Assembly: GCA_022572105.1 (NCBI GenBank) | Contig: JACZWN010000138.1 | Coordinates: forward strand, 1-9,455 | Length of the DNA stretch: 9,455 nucleotides | Source: Pseudomonadota bacterium | Lineage (GTDB): Bacteria > Pseudomonadota > Alphaproteobacteria > Kiloniellales > J153 | Reading direction: 5' to 3' | Part shown: piece by piece, positions 1 to 4,605 of the stretch | Numbering within the stretch: the stretch's first letter is position 1 | How the letters are laid out: every line of letters starts with the position of its first letter | Translations under genes and position numbers: made by a program | The notes under the pieces: generated by a model | What the model was told of the DNA's origin: nothing | Databases searched by the model: none | What the model saw: the letters and a program-made list of their open reading frames with translations, nothing else

Positions 1-1
1 C

Positions 2-109
2 ATCGTGCGGGAGATGTACCAGAGTGGGGAGCTTCAACGGCTCCTGGAAGAGAAGGGCGTCCTACCGCACGGCCAAGATGAACTCAGGGAGCACCCTTCG
101 AAACCTTAA
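2..109 (+). CDS. C-terminal end of an unidentified protein (5' truncated by window edge)
   Basis: An open frame enters from the left edge and stops with TAA at 107-109, leaving 35 residues. The peptide is charged and helical in character, with a stretch reading EMYQSGELQRLLEEKG, followed by a polar tail rich in His, Glu and Lys. The codons are balanced and the frame is the only one of the three plus frames that reads to a sensible end; the others are less protein-like. A helix of the type YxSGELxxLxEEKG is seen at the ends of some solute-binding proteins, but this is only a resemblance and no family can be named from 35 residues. A GC-rich inverted repeat follows 18 bp after the stop. Confidence 0.45.
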   Translation: MVREMYQSGELQRLLEEKGVLPHGQDELREHPSKP

Positions 110-126
110 GGCCCGCTGCCCTGCAG

Positions 127-153
127 CCGATCCGAGTGCCAAACGCGGATCGG
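127..153. terminator. Inverted repeat after the truncated gene, possible terminator
   Basis: CCGATCCG at 127-134 is exactly complementary to CGGATCGG at 146-153, with an 11-base loop. It lies 18 bp after the stop at 109, where a terminator is expected. No T-run follows on the plus strand, so a standard Rho-independent terminator is not shown; it may be a transcript-end structure only. The rest of 154-315 shows nothing I recognise. Confidence 0.35.
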
Positions 154-315
154 GGGCCACCTAGCCGTAGAGCTGGACCCCGGCGACTTGTGAACACTCG
201 TTGCACCCAGCCTACGCGCACACATCTCTCGGGGAAAAACCGGCGATTCGTCCCGGGGGCGATCACCCAATGCAAGACCGGGAGGTCGTGCCGTCTGTCC
301 AAACCATGAGCGACG

Positions 316-384
316 ATGATTTACGTGAAGTTCAAGAACGACCTCGGGCTCGCGCCCATTGACGGGAGTGGGAGCTGGTCATAA
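316..384 (+). pseudogene. Decayed start of a CHCC zinc-finger gene (relic)
   Basis: A 22-codon frame (ATG at 316, TAA at 382-384) encodes MIYVKFKNDLGLAPIDG. It lines up without gaps with the beginning of the intact zinc-finger protein at 856-1083 (DYPTFKNDRGLPEIQIG): Tyr, Phe, Lys, Asn, Asp, Gly, Leu and Ile fall at identical spacing. At DNA level 12 bases (GTTCAAGAACGA) are identical and the neighbouring codons have diverged. The zinc-binding part is absent. The simplest reading is a leftover of a duplicated or displaced copy; chance similarity over so short a stretch cannot be excluded. Confidence 0.35.
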
Positions 385-385
385 C
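359..385 (+). promoter_or_regulatory. Possible sigma-70 promoter of the dehydratase gene
   Basis: TTGACG at 359-364 is a 5/6 match to the -35 consensus. CATAAC at 380-385 is a 4/6 match to -10, with a short 15-base spacer. Transcription would start near 392, about 28 bases before the chosen ATG at 420. The short spacer and the partial -10 keep this tentative. Confidence 0.35.
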
Positions 386-419
386 TCAGCGGCAGGACGA
401 CGTGTATGGAGATGCGGAC

Positions 420-779
420 ATGACCGAAGGTGCTCTCGCTCAGAAAAAGTGCACGCCCTGCCGCGGCGGGGTGCCGCCTCTGAATCCCGATGAGGTGCAA
501 TCGTCACTGCCGCAAGTGATGGGTTGGAGCGCGACGGACGGCGACACGAAGATCGCGGGCGAATTCAGATTCAAGAATTTTCGCCAAACCCTGGACTTTG
601 TGACCGCCGTCGGCGAGCTCGCCGAGTCCGAGTTTCACCACCCGGTGTCGATCAGCTTCGGCTGGGGCTTTTGCACCATCGTTTTGCAGACCAAAAAGAT
701 CAAGGGCCTGCACGAGAACGATTTCATCATGGCGGCGAAGATCAACGAAATCGCTGCACCCTTGGGCGCCAGTGAATGA
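420..779 (+). CDS. phhB: Pterin-4a-carbinolamine dehydratase (4a-hydroxytetrahydrobiopterin dehydratase)
   Basis: The 119-residue protein matches the PCD/DCoH family in length and pattern. This cytosolic enzyme dehydrates 4a-hydroxytetrahydropterin, the product of aromatic amino acid hydroxylases, so that the pterin cofactor can be recycled. Visible hallmarks are the N-terminal KKCTPCRGGVPPL stretch (residues 9-21) found in many bacterial and plant members, the active-site run E69-x3-H73-H74-P75, and the closing GLHENDF at 96-102. ATG 420 is chosen because GGAG at 408-411 sits 8 bases upstream; a GTG at 402 in the same frame lacks such a site. Oddity: the third conserved active-site histidine (usually T-H-x-I-x-G-L) is Lys92 here (T-K-K-I-K-G-L). 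No phenylalanine hydroxylase gene is in the window. The family call is firm; the substrate in vivo is inferred. Confidence 0.92.
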   Translation: MTEGALAQKKCTPCRGGVPPLNPDEVQSSLPQVMGWSATDGDTKIAGEFRFKNFRQTLDFVTAVGELAESEFHHPVSISFGWGFCTIVLQTKKIKGLHENDFIMAAKINEIAAPLGASE

Positions 780-855
780 GGTCGGGGGCGAAGCGGGGAT
801 TTGCTTCAATCGAGTTCTGCTCTGATCGGTGTAATCCGAAGATCCGTGAGGCAAC

Positions 856-1083
856 GTGACCGATTACCCGACGTTCAAGAACGATCGCGGCTTGCCTGAG
901 ATTCAAATCGGCGTGAAGGAGTTCAAATGCACGGGTGTAGCGATGCCCCACGACCACCCTCATATATATCTGAACATGGGCGGAGCCGATTCGATCATAT
1001 GTCCTTATTGTGCGACGCGGTTCCGCTACAACGCTGATCTTGGTTCCGGAGCGATACCTGCCGACAGCGTGTTTGAAGAGTGA
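856..1083 (+). CDS. CHCC-type zinc-finger protein (NDUFS6-like)
   Basis: The 75-residue protein carries C25-x8-H34-x14-C49-x2-C52, which is the spacing of the zf-CHCC domain found in NDUFS6, the complex I accessory subunit, and in small alphaproteobacterial relatives. The frame FKCTGVAMPHDHPHIYLNMG followed by a CPYC knuckle and FRY is typical. It probably binds one zinc ion; a role in complex I assembly is known for mitochondrial relatives and is only inferred here. The start is GTG at 856, with GAGG at 847-850 five bases upstream; no ATG lies before the zinc ligands. It follows the dehydratase gene by 76 bp on the same strand, so co-transcription is possible but not shown. Confidence 0.88.
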   Translation: MTDYPTFKNDRGLPEIQIGVKEFKCTGVAMPHDHPHIYLNMGGADSIICPYCATRFRYNADLGSGAIPADSVFEE

Positions 1084-1156
1084 GCCTACTCAGCCTTTGC
1101 GCAAGACGGTCGCGAGCCACCATTGCTTGTGGCGCGGGAGTCCGGGCGGGCGGTAG

Positions 1157-1288
1157 TAATACCGGTGAGCCCATGAACGGACACACGTGATCGCTCATCG
1201 GCAAGACGCCGCATAGGCGGCGCCGCGCGATCGCCCTTGCCTCCGGCCGCAAAAATGCAAGAGTCCGTTCTTGCGCTCCTTGGTATAA
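1157..1288 (-). mobile_element. MITE-like element, copy 1 (inverted relative to copy 2)
   Basis: A 132-bp unit matches the reverse complement of 3059-3189 along its whole length, with a handful of substitutions and one extra base near the middle. Its ends are terminal inverted repeats beginning TAATACC and ending GGTATAA. The left end (1157-1182) has four substitutions relative to copy 2; the right end has one. There is no coding capacity. TA at the outer edge suggests target-site duplication of the IS630/Tc1 type, although the right edge has mutated. It begins 73 bp after the stop of the zinc-finger gene. The divergence of this copy suggests it is not recent. Confidence 0.8.
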
Positions 1289-1471
1289 GCCGATATTGCG
1301 GCGCTCAACCTAGACCCTCAATCCTTGGGGGTGCGGGAGACTCTGCTATCTGGTACATCGGGCCCGGAGGTCCGGCCGATGGGCCCTAAAACGACCCTGA
1401 GGGGGATCCCCGTATAACGGCTGCGCCTGAACTCATGACGCTGCGCCGCGCCGGCGCCGCTGATTGGTGTT

Positions 1472-1496
1472 GCCTAAAAGCGCGTCCGCGTTAGGC
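1472..1496. promoter_or_regulatory. Interrupted inverted repeat just upstream of the 87-residue gene
   Basis: GCCTAA at 1472-1477 pairs with TTAGGC at 1491-1496. Nested inside, CGCG at 1481-1484 pairs with CGCG at 1487-1490. The dyad ends 24 bp before the ATG at 1521, so it could be an operator or a 5' leader hairpin. No convincing -35/-10 pair was found. The remainder of 1289-1471 holds only scattered GC-rich dyads, such as GGGGATCCCC near 1410, and no gene. Confidence 0.3.
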
Positions 1497-1520
1497 TGGT
1501 CGGCCACGGGAGACGGCACT

Positions 1521-1784
1521 ATGGTCAATCTCGCCTATCACGCCGAGGTGCTGAATCTGCTCGCCGAGGTCGAGGCCATGGCGGCGGACCTGACGCCGAA
1601 CGAACTGGAGATGCTGTCCCATCTCAAGTCGAAATATGCCGTGCCGGACCACGGCGACTTCGACGACAAAATCTGCCTTGAGGTCATGCTGCGCAACGTC
1701 GCGATACGCCGGGGCTACACGATGGACCCGAAAACCGATGCCGCCCGCGTGATCGAGGTAACGCGCACACGGGGCCGCCGCTGA
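1521..1784 (+). CDS. Hypothetical protein, 87 residues
   Basis: I do not recognise this family. The ATG at 1521 is chosen because GGGAG at 1508-1512 lies 8 bases upstream; a TTG at 1464 in the same frame would add a less protein-like segment. The first half is helical and acidic (AEVLNLLAEVEAMAADLTPNE), the middle reads HGDFDDKICLEVMLRN, and the tail is basic (TRTRGRR). There is no signal peptide, membrane segment or metal-binding motif, so it is probably cytosolic. Codon use is typical of the GC-rich neighbours, which supports it being real. It converges with the DUF4864 gene, leaving 32 bp between the two stops, and lies inside the interval bracketed by the two inverted MITE copies. Confidence 0.6.
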   Translation: MVNLAYHAEVLNLLAEVEAMAADLTPNELEMLSHLKSKYAVPDHGDFDDKICLEVMLRNVAIRRGYTMDPKTDAARVIEVTRTRGRR

Positions 1785-1816
1785 TCGCCCGAGCCATGCC
1801 CCGAGCCACGCACCGC

Positions 1817-2278
1817 CTATAGAGACACGATGTCGAACGGAATTACGGCGTCGGTCATCCAGCTTCCTTCGTACTGGTTGCCGTGCTGACGCGACAGAAT
1901 GAAGCGATAGCCCAGATACCCACCTTCCTTCGAAGTTAGGATTACATCTATCCGGGCGGAATCATCTTTAACCACGAGGTTTTCGAAACTGGCGCTGCGA
2001 TGATCGATCATCGGTCCGAAGATTGGGTTGCGTACCATCGCCTTGAAGCGCTCGAGCGGGCCGGTCATGCGCTTGTTCGCCGGAGAGGCGAAATTAAATG
2101 TCACCTCAATTCCCCGGTTTTCATAGGGAATGTCGTTGTTCCTCAGCGCCTCGATCTGAATGCTCACGACATCCCGAGGCGACAATGATGGATCCGGCTC
2201 CGTCTGCGGCAGGTGGGTCGCCCCGACCGGCGCGGCTAGCACAACGAGCAATGCGGCGATCCGTATGAGTTGGTTCAT
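1817..2278 (-). CDS. Secreted DUF4864-family protein
   Basis: The 153-residue protein starts with a clear Sec signal peptide: Asn-Gln-Leu-Ile-Arg-Ile, then a hydrophobic core AALLVVLAAPVGA, with cleavage expected near residue 20. The mature part reads DVVSIQIEALRNNDIP, then GIEVTFNFASPANKRMTGPL, F-x-x-M-V-R-N-P-x-F-x-P-M, and a C-terminal beta-rich part ending in W-M-T-D-A-V. This order is what I know as the DUF4864 domain, a periplasmic family of unknown function common in alphaproteobacteria. ATG 2278 is chosen over a TTG at 2293 because GGGG lies 8 bases upstream and the signal peptide then starts correctly. Codon use is less GC-rich than in the core genes (ATA, AAT and TTT are frequent), as often seen in accessory genes. 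No neighbouring gene explains its role. Confidence 0.8.
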   Translation of the reverse strand: MNQLIRIAALLVVLAAPVGATHLPQTEPDPSLSPRDVVSIQIEALRNNDIPYENRGIEVTFNFASPANKRMTGPLERFKAMVRNPIFGPMIDHRSASFENLVVKDDSARIDVILTSKEGGYLGYRFILSRQHGNQYEGSWMTDAVIPFDIVSL

Positions 2279-2301
2279 GGTGCTGACCCCCAAAGGGACC
2301 G

Positions 2302-2444
2302 GGGCACCCGGACGTGGCCCGGTGCCTCAACAACCTGGCGCTACTCGACAACGCCCAGGGCAAGTACCCCGAGGCCGAGCGGCTCGTCAAGCGCGCGCTA
2401 AGGCGATCCGGGCCAGTGACGCCGAGCGGACTCCGGTGAAATAA
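2302..2444 (+). pseudogene. Remnant of a TPR-repeat (kinesin-light-chain-type) protein
   Basis: From 2302 the plus strand reads GHPDVARCLNNLALLDNAQG followed by KYPEAERLVKRAL. This is one almost perfect TPR unit of the kind found in long bacterial TPR or NB-ARC-TPR proteins (consensus HPDVAxSLNNLAxLYxxQGxYxEAExLxxRAL). A stop precedes it in frame at 2284-2286. Near 2396-2402 the continuation expected of such proteins (A-x-A-I-R) moves to the next frame (AKAIRASDAERTPVK, ending at 2444), which indicates a frameshift; the original frame stops at 2437-2439. With no start, no upstream repeats and no downstream repeats, this is a fragment left by deletion or recombination. It abuts the 5' end of the DUF4864 gene on the other strand. 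Confidence 0.7.
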
Positions 2445-2626
2445 GTTAGCAGCAGTTGTGTTGGGGTACGCCAAATCCTCCCTTTCTGGACAGCGGGTTC
2501 CTGTCAGGCGTCGCGACGCAGATGCGCATCGGGCGGCCACCGACTTCGACCTCATCGCACTGCGATTTTGGCGTCCTCCCACTTTTCAGCAACGATAATG
2601 CGGAGCTACACCATCGGCGACCGGCA

Positions 2627-2653
2627 CCGCCTTCGGGTGGGGTTTTCTTTTTC
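2627..2653 (+). terminator. Rho-independent terminator-like hairpin
   Basis: CCGCC (2627-2631) pairs with GGTGG (2636-2640), including one G-U pair, across a stable TTCG tetraloop, and is followed by GGTTTTCTTTTTC. This has the form of an intrinsic terminator. No intact plus-strand gene ends just upstream; the TPR remnant ends about 180 bp before. It therefore either survives from a lost gene or acts as an attenuator in the leader of the gene at 2699. The stretch 2445-2626 shows no gene I can support. Confidence 0.55.
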
Positions 2654-2672
2654 GACGGGCGGTGTACCGTCG
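2653..2672 (+). promoter_or_regulatory. Second leader hairpin before the 95-residue gene
   Basis: CGACGG at 2653-2658 pairs exactly with CCGTCG at 2667-2672 around an 8-base loop. It starts at the last base of the terminator-like T-run and ends 13 bases before the ribosome site AAGGAG at 2686-2691. The tight order (terminator-like hairpin, hairpin, ribosome site, ATG) suggests a regulated leader, but no known riboswitch class is recognised. Confidence 0.35.
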
Positions 2673-2698
2673 GCGAGCGATCCGAAAGGAGAACGAAT

Positions 2699-2986
2699 AT
2701 GCCGATCTGGAGGCTTGACCCCATCCACCCGGACGATCACCACTGGCGGGCGAGCACCTACACAGGGCCTTTGTCTGTGCGGGCGGCGGACGAGATCAAG
2801 GCCCGGGAGTTGGCGGCGTCGGCGTTCCGCATCGGCGCGGAGACGTCTGCGGCGAAGGACGTTCCGAGACCGCCCTGGCTTTTCCCATGGCTCGTGACCT
2901 GCACGCGGATCGAAGACTCGGAGTTCGAGGAGGCTGGACCGGACACCATCCTGGACCTAGAAACCCCCTCGAAGCGTCCCTTCTGA
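2699..2986 (+). CDS. Small hypothetical protein, 95 residues
   Basis: The ATG at 2699 has a strong ribosome site AAGGAG 7 bases upstream; a frame extending further left would cross the terminator-like hairpin and is rejected. The protein begins MPIWRLDPIHPDDHHWRAST, followed by a segment of the form GPLSVRAADEIKARELAASA and an aromatic, proline-rich WLFPWLVTCTRIED. From memory, short alphaproteobacterial proteins of unknown function share this layout (I-W-x-L-x-P, then P-x-W-x-A-S-T-Y, then V-R-A-x-x-E-x-x-A-R-x-x-A), but I cannot name a domain. No signal peptide or membrane helix is present. The gene ends 72 bp before MITE copy 2. Confidence 0.65.
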   Translation: MPIWRLDPIHPDDHHWRASTYTGPLSVRAADEIKARELAASAFRIGAETSAAKDVPRPPWLFPWLVTCTRIEDSEFEEAGPDTILDLETPSKRPF

Positions 2987-3058
2987 CGTCCAGCCGAACC
3001 ACCGCACACGCCACCTGCAATGCAAGGAAAATCACCGCCACCGCCGTGAATATGTGGA

Positions 3059-3189
3059 TAATACCAAGGAGCGCAAGAACGGACTCTTGCATATTTGCGG
3101 CCGGAGGCAAGGGCGATCGCGCGGCACGCTTATGCGGCGTCTTGCCGATGAGCGATCACGTGTGTCCGTTCATGCGCTCCTTGGTATTA
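3059..3189 (+). mobile_element. MITE-like element, copy 2
   Basis: A 131-bp unit is bounded by 26-bp terminal inverted repeats (3059-3084 and 3164-3189) that differ at a single position. The ends begin TAATACCAAGGAGCGC and finish with its complement. TA dinucleotides at both outer edges fit a TA target-site duplication, as made by IS630/Tc1-type transposases; the transposase itself is not in the window. The inside carries a further partial dyad (GGCAAG near 3106 against CTTGCC near 3141), so a transcript would fold into a long hairpin. It sits between the 3' ends of two convergent small genes, 3 bp from the stop of the minus-strand one, where it may work as a two-way transcription barrier. 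Confidence 0.85.
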
Positions 3190-3192
3190 GGC

Positions 3193-3522
3193 CTAGGTCA
3201 AGTCGAGGCTCCGGCGTGCCGCTGCCGTAATGGCCTTGCCGACATAATCAAGGTCGCTGGAATTGGCCTCGTCCATGCCACCCTGCTCAACGAGCGCCGT
3301 AATCATCTCACCGGTCACCTCAACCGGCGCCACGAAGCGGCCCTGCTTGCAACGGGCGCGGTGGCGGCGCTGGCGGCGCGCGGCGGGTGTGGGAGCGGCG
3401 TCATCCTCGCCACCGGACCCGGGCAGATAGTCGTCGCGTACCAGCCGAGCGGCGTGCTTCTCAGCGCCGGAGTCTTGCAGCGCAGCGTCCCGGACGCCGC
3501 CAAGGGCACGTGTCGTCGTCAT
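3193..3522 (-). CDS. Hypothetical protein, 109 residues, basic N-terminal half
   Basis: The ATG at 3522 is preceded by AGGGG with 8 bases between; an upstream ATG at 3678 gives a long Arg/Pro-rich lead that looks non-coding. The protein has a polar N-terminus (TTTRALGGVRDAALQDSG), an acidic linker, a strongly basic run RRQRRHRARCKQGR, then the compact segment FVAPVEVTGEMITALVEQGG and a C-terminal helix KAITAAARRSLDLT. Short proteins with a basic run, then V-x-P-V-E-V and two helices, occur in alphaproteobacterial prophages and integrated elements, from memory; the function is unknown. The basic run suggests nucleic-acid contact. The stop (TAG at 3195-3193) lies 3 bp from the MITE edge, so the element may have replaced the original 3' end. 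Confidence 0.55.
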   Translation of the reverse strand: MTTTRALGGVRDAALQDSGAEKHAARLVRDDYLPGSGGEDDAAPTPAARRQRRHRARCKQGRFVAPVEVTGEMITALVEQGGMDEANSSDLDYVGKAITAAARRSLDLT

Positions 3523-3672
3523 GAGCGGTGCCCCTGCTGGCCGGCGCGGACGCAGGACGGCGGATCGGGCCGGTGCGGCCGGCAGGGGATCGCGGCGGCG
3601 CGGTTGCGCCGTGTGTGGACTGGGAGCGCTAAAACGCCCGTCCTGGAAGCTTTGCATTGTGCGGCCCGCCGC

Positions 3673-3698
3673 GCCCATGGTGCCGAATTGCCATGGGC
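3673..3698. promoter_or_regulatory. Perfect 8-bp inverted repeat of unknown role
   Basis: GCCCATGG at 3673-3680 and CCATGGGC at 3691-3698 are exact complements separated by 10 bases. No T-run follows on either strand. The site lies about 150 bp upstream of the 109-residue gene and about 100 bp beyond the tRNA 3' end, in a 269-bp gap that otherwise contains no supported gene. It could be an operator dyad or a transcript hairpin. Confidence 0.3.
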
Positions 3699-3747
3699 CT
3701 AATATGGCGACTGAACGGATCGAACGCTACCCGATGTGCTACCCAAG

Positions 3748-3775
3748 AAGAAAAAAGGCCTAGCCGTTTCCAGCT
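3748..3775 (-). terminator. Weak intrinsic terminator of the tRNA-Lys transcript
   Basis: Read on the minus strand, AGCTG (3775-3771) pairs with CGGCT (3766-3762), with one G-U pair, around a GAAA tetraloop. AGGCC and then a run of six T (3756-3751) follow. It begins 16 bp after the encoded CCA. The stem is short and the T-run is offset by five bases, so termination may be partial. Confidence 0.45.
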
Positions 3776-3791
3776 CATAGATCGTTTTATT

Positions 3792-3867
3792 TGGTGGGCG
3801 CACCCGGGATCGAACCGGGGACCTACTGATTAAAAGTCAGTTGCTCTGCCACCTGAGCTATGCGCCC
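3792..3867 (-). tRNA. tRNA-Lys (anticodon TTT)
   Basis: On the minus strand the full cloverleaf is visible. The acceptor stem GGGCGCA (3867-3861) pairs perfectly with TGCGCCC (3802-3796). TA is at positions 8-9, and the D arm runs GCTC...GAGC. The anticodon stem ACTGA/TCAGT encloses the loop CTTTTAA, giving anticodon TTT (3834-3832), and the T arm is CCCGG-TTCGATC-CCGGG. The discriminator is A and CCA is encoded in the DNA at 3794-3792. It reads AAA and AAG codons. The length is 76 nt with CCA and no irregular pairs. It lies downstream of coaD on the same strand but has its own promoter. Confidence 0.97.
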
Positions 3868-3897
3868 CAAACCCCCGGTCGCCGGCCCCATGAAGCC

Positions 3898-3914
3898 CCC
3901 GCGCCGGGCGCGGG
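3898..3914 (-). other. GC hairpin at the start of the tRNA transcript
   Basis: CCCGCGC and GCGCGGG are perfect complements around a 3-base loop. It covers the predicted transcription start near 3910 and the GC-rich discriminator region. It may lie in the tRNA 5' leader, or mark the 3' end of the coaD message, which otherwise shows no terminator. No T-run follows. Confidence 0.35.
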
Positions 3915-3916
3915 CG

Positions 3917-3945
3917 ACCATAGGGCCGCGCCTTCAGGCGGTCAA
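3917..3945 (-). promoter_or_regulatory. Sigma-70 promoter of tRNA-Lys
   Basis: On the minus strand TTGACC (3945-3940) and TATGGT (3922-3917) are separated by exactly 17 bases, a good housekeeping promoter. The predicted start is near 3910, about 43 bases before the mature tRNA 5' end at 3867. The bases between the -10 element and the start are almost all G and C. In other bacteria this is the mark of stable-RNA promoters under stringent (ppGpp) control; the sequence feature is seen here, the regulation is inferred. Confidence 0.7.
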
Positions 3946-4024
3946 GCGCGGGCGTCATGAAGACCGGGGAAAACCGGGGCCGCCCAAGCCCTTTCCCGTC
4001 CCTCAATGCCAACGATCGCTGGTA

Positions 4025-4579
4025 TCATGCCTCGCGCAGGCCGCGCGCGCGCCCGGCCTCGGGCTTCTGCTCGGCGAAACGCTCGGCGAGCGCCGCGGCG
4101 ACCCGGGGACTGACGAACTCCGTGACGTCGCCGCCCAGACGGGCGATCTCCTTGACCAGGCGCGAGGCGACGAACTGCTGGCGCTCCGAGGCGCTCAGGA
4201 ACACGGTTTCGATGTCCGGCTCGAGGCGCGCGTTCATGGTCGCCATCTGAAACTCGTACTCGAAGTCCGAGACCGCCCGCAAGCCCCGGATGATGACGGT
4301 CGCCTCGACCTGGCGGGCGAAGTGCGTGAGCAGGTTGTCGAAGGCGCGGACCTCGACTTGGCGGTCGTCAGCGTCCCGGGCCTCGAACTCGGCCCGGAGC
4401 TCGGCCTCGACCATCGCGACCCGCTCGGCGGCGTCGAACAAGGGGCCTTTATCGGTGTTGTCGACGACCGCGACGACCAGCTTGTCGACCAGCGCCGCCG
4501 CCCGGATCACGATGTCCATGTGGCCCTTGGTGATCGGGTCGAAGGTGCCCGGATACACGCCTACGCGCAGTTTCGTCAT
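4025..4579 (-). CDS. coaD: Phosphopantetheine adenylyltransferase
   Basis: This cytosolic enzyme transfers AMP from ATP to 4'-phosphopantetheine, giving dephospho-CoA, the penultimate step of coenzyme A synthesis. The 184 residues show the nucleotidyltransferase fold throughout. YPGTFDPITKGH (residues 9-20) contains the T-x-G-H ATP-binding motif (Thr17, His20). The block IIRGLRAVSDFEYEFQMATMN is the substrate-pocket signature of CoaD, and the ending SRLVKEIARLGGDV corresponds to the S-x-x-V-K-E motif. The protein is slightly longer than E. coli CoaD because of a basic tail after residue 170. The ATG has GGAGG five bases upstream. It starts 26 bp after the gyrA stop, on the same strand, as in many alphaproteobacteria, so the two are probably co-transcribed. 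No separate promoter is evident. Confidence 0.97.
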   Translation of the reverse strand: MTKLRVGVYPGTFDPITKGHMDIVIRAAALVDKLVVAVVDNTDKGPLFDAAERVAMVEAELRAEFEARDADDRQVEVRAFDNLLTHFARQVEATVIIRGLRAVSDFEYEFQMATMNARLEPDIETVFLSASERQQFVASRLVKEIARLGGDVTEFVSPRVAAALAERFAEQKPEAGRARGLREA

Positions 4580-4605
4580 CCTTGCCTCCGTCTGGTCCGA
4601 GGGCC

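Noticed and set aside
1464..1530. Similarity of the upstream frame reading GWSAT to the GWSAT segment of the dehydratase
   Set aside because: Only five residues match, in a part upstream of the better start at 1521; the DNA is not alike enough to suggest duplication.
2446..2724. Minus-strand frame of 92 codons ending in a Gly-rich, CPQ-like tail
   Set aside because: It would run across the terminator-like hairpin and the ribosome site of the 95-residue gene and has no recognisable motif; it is kept only as an unexplained stretch.
3113..3120. GCGATCGC octamer inside the MITE, as in cyanobacterial HIP1
   Set aside because: It is isolated and palindromic by chance in a GC-rich element; the gene content is not cyanobacterial.
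2887..3702. A 271-codon plus-strand frame across the second MITE
   Set aside because: It overlaps the 95-residue gene in another frame, passes through the MITE and is antisense to the 109-residue gene; the composition is not protein-like.
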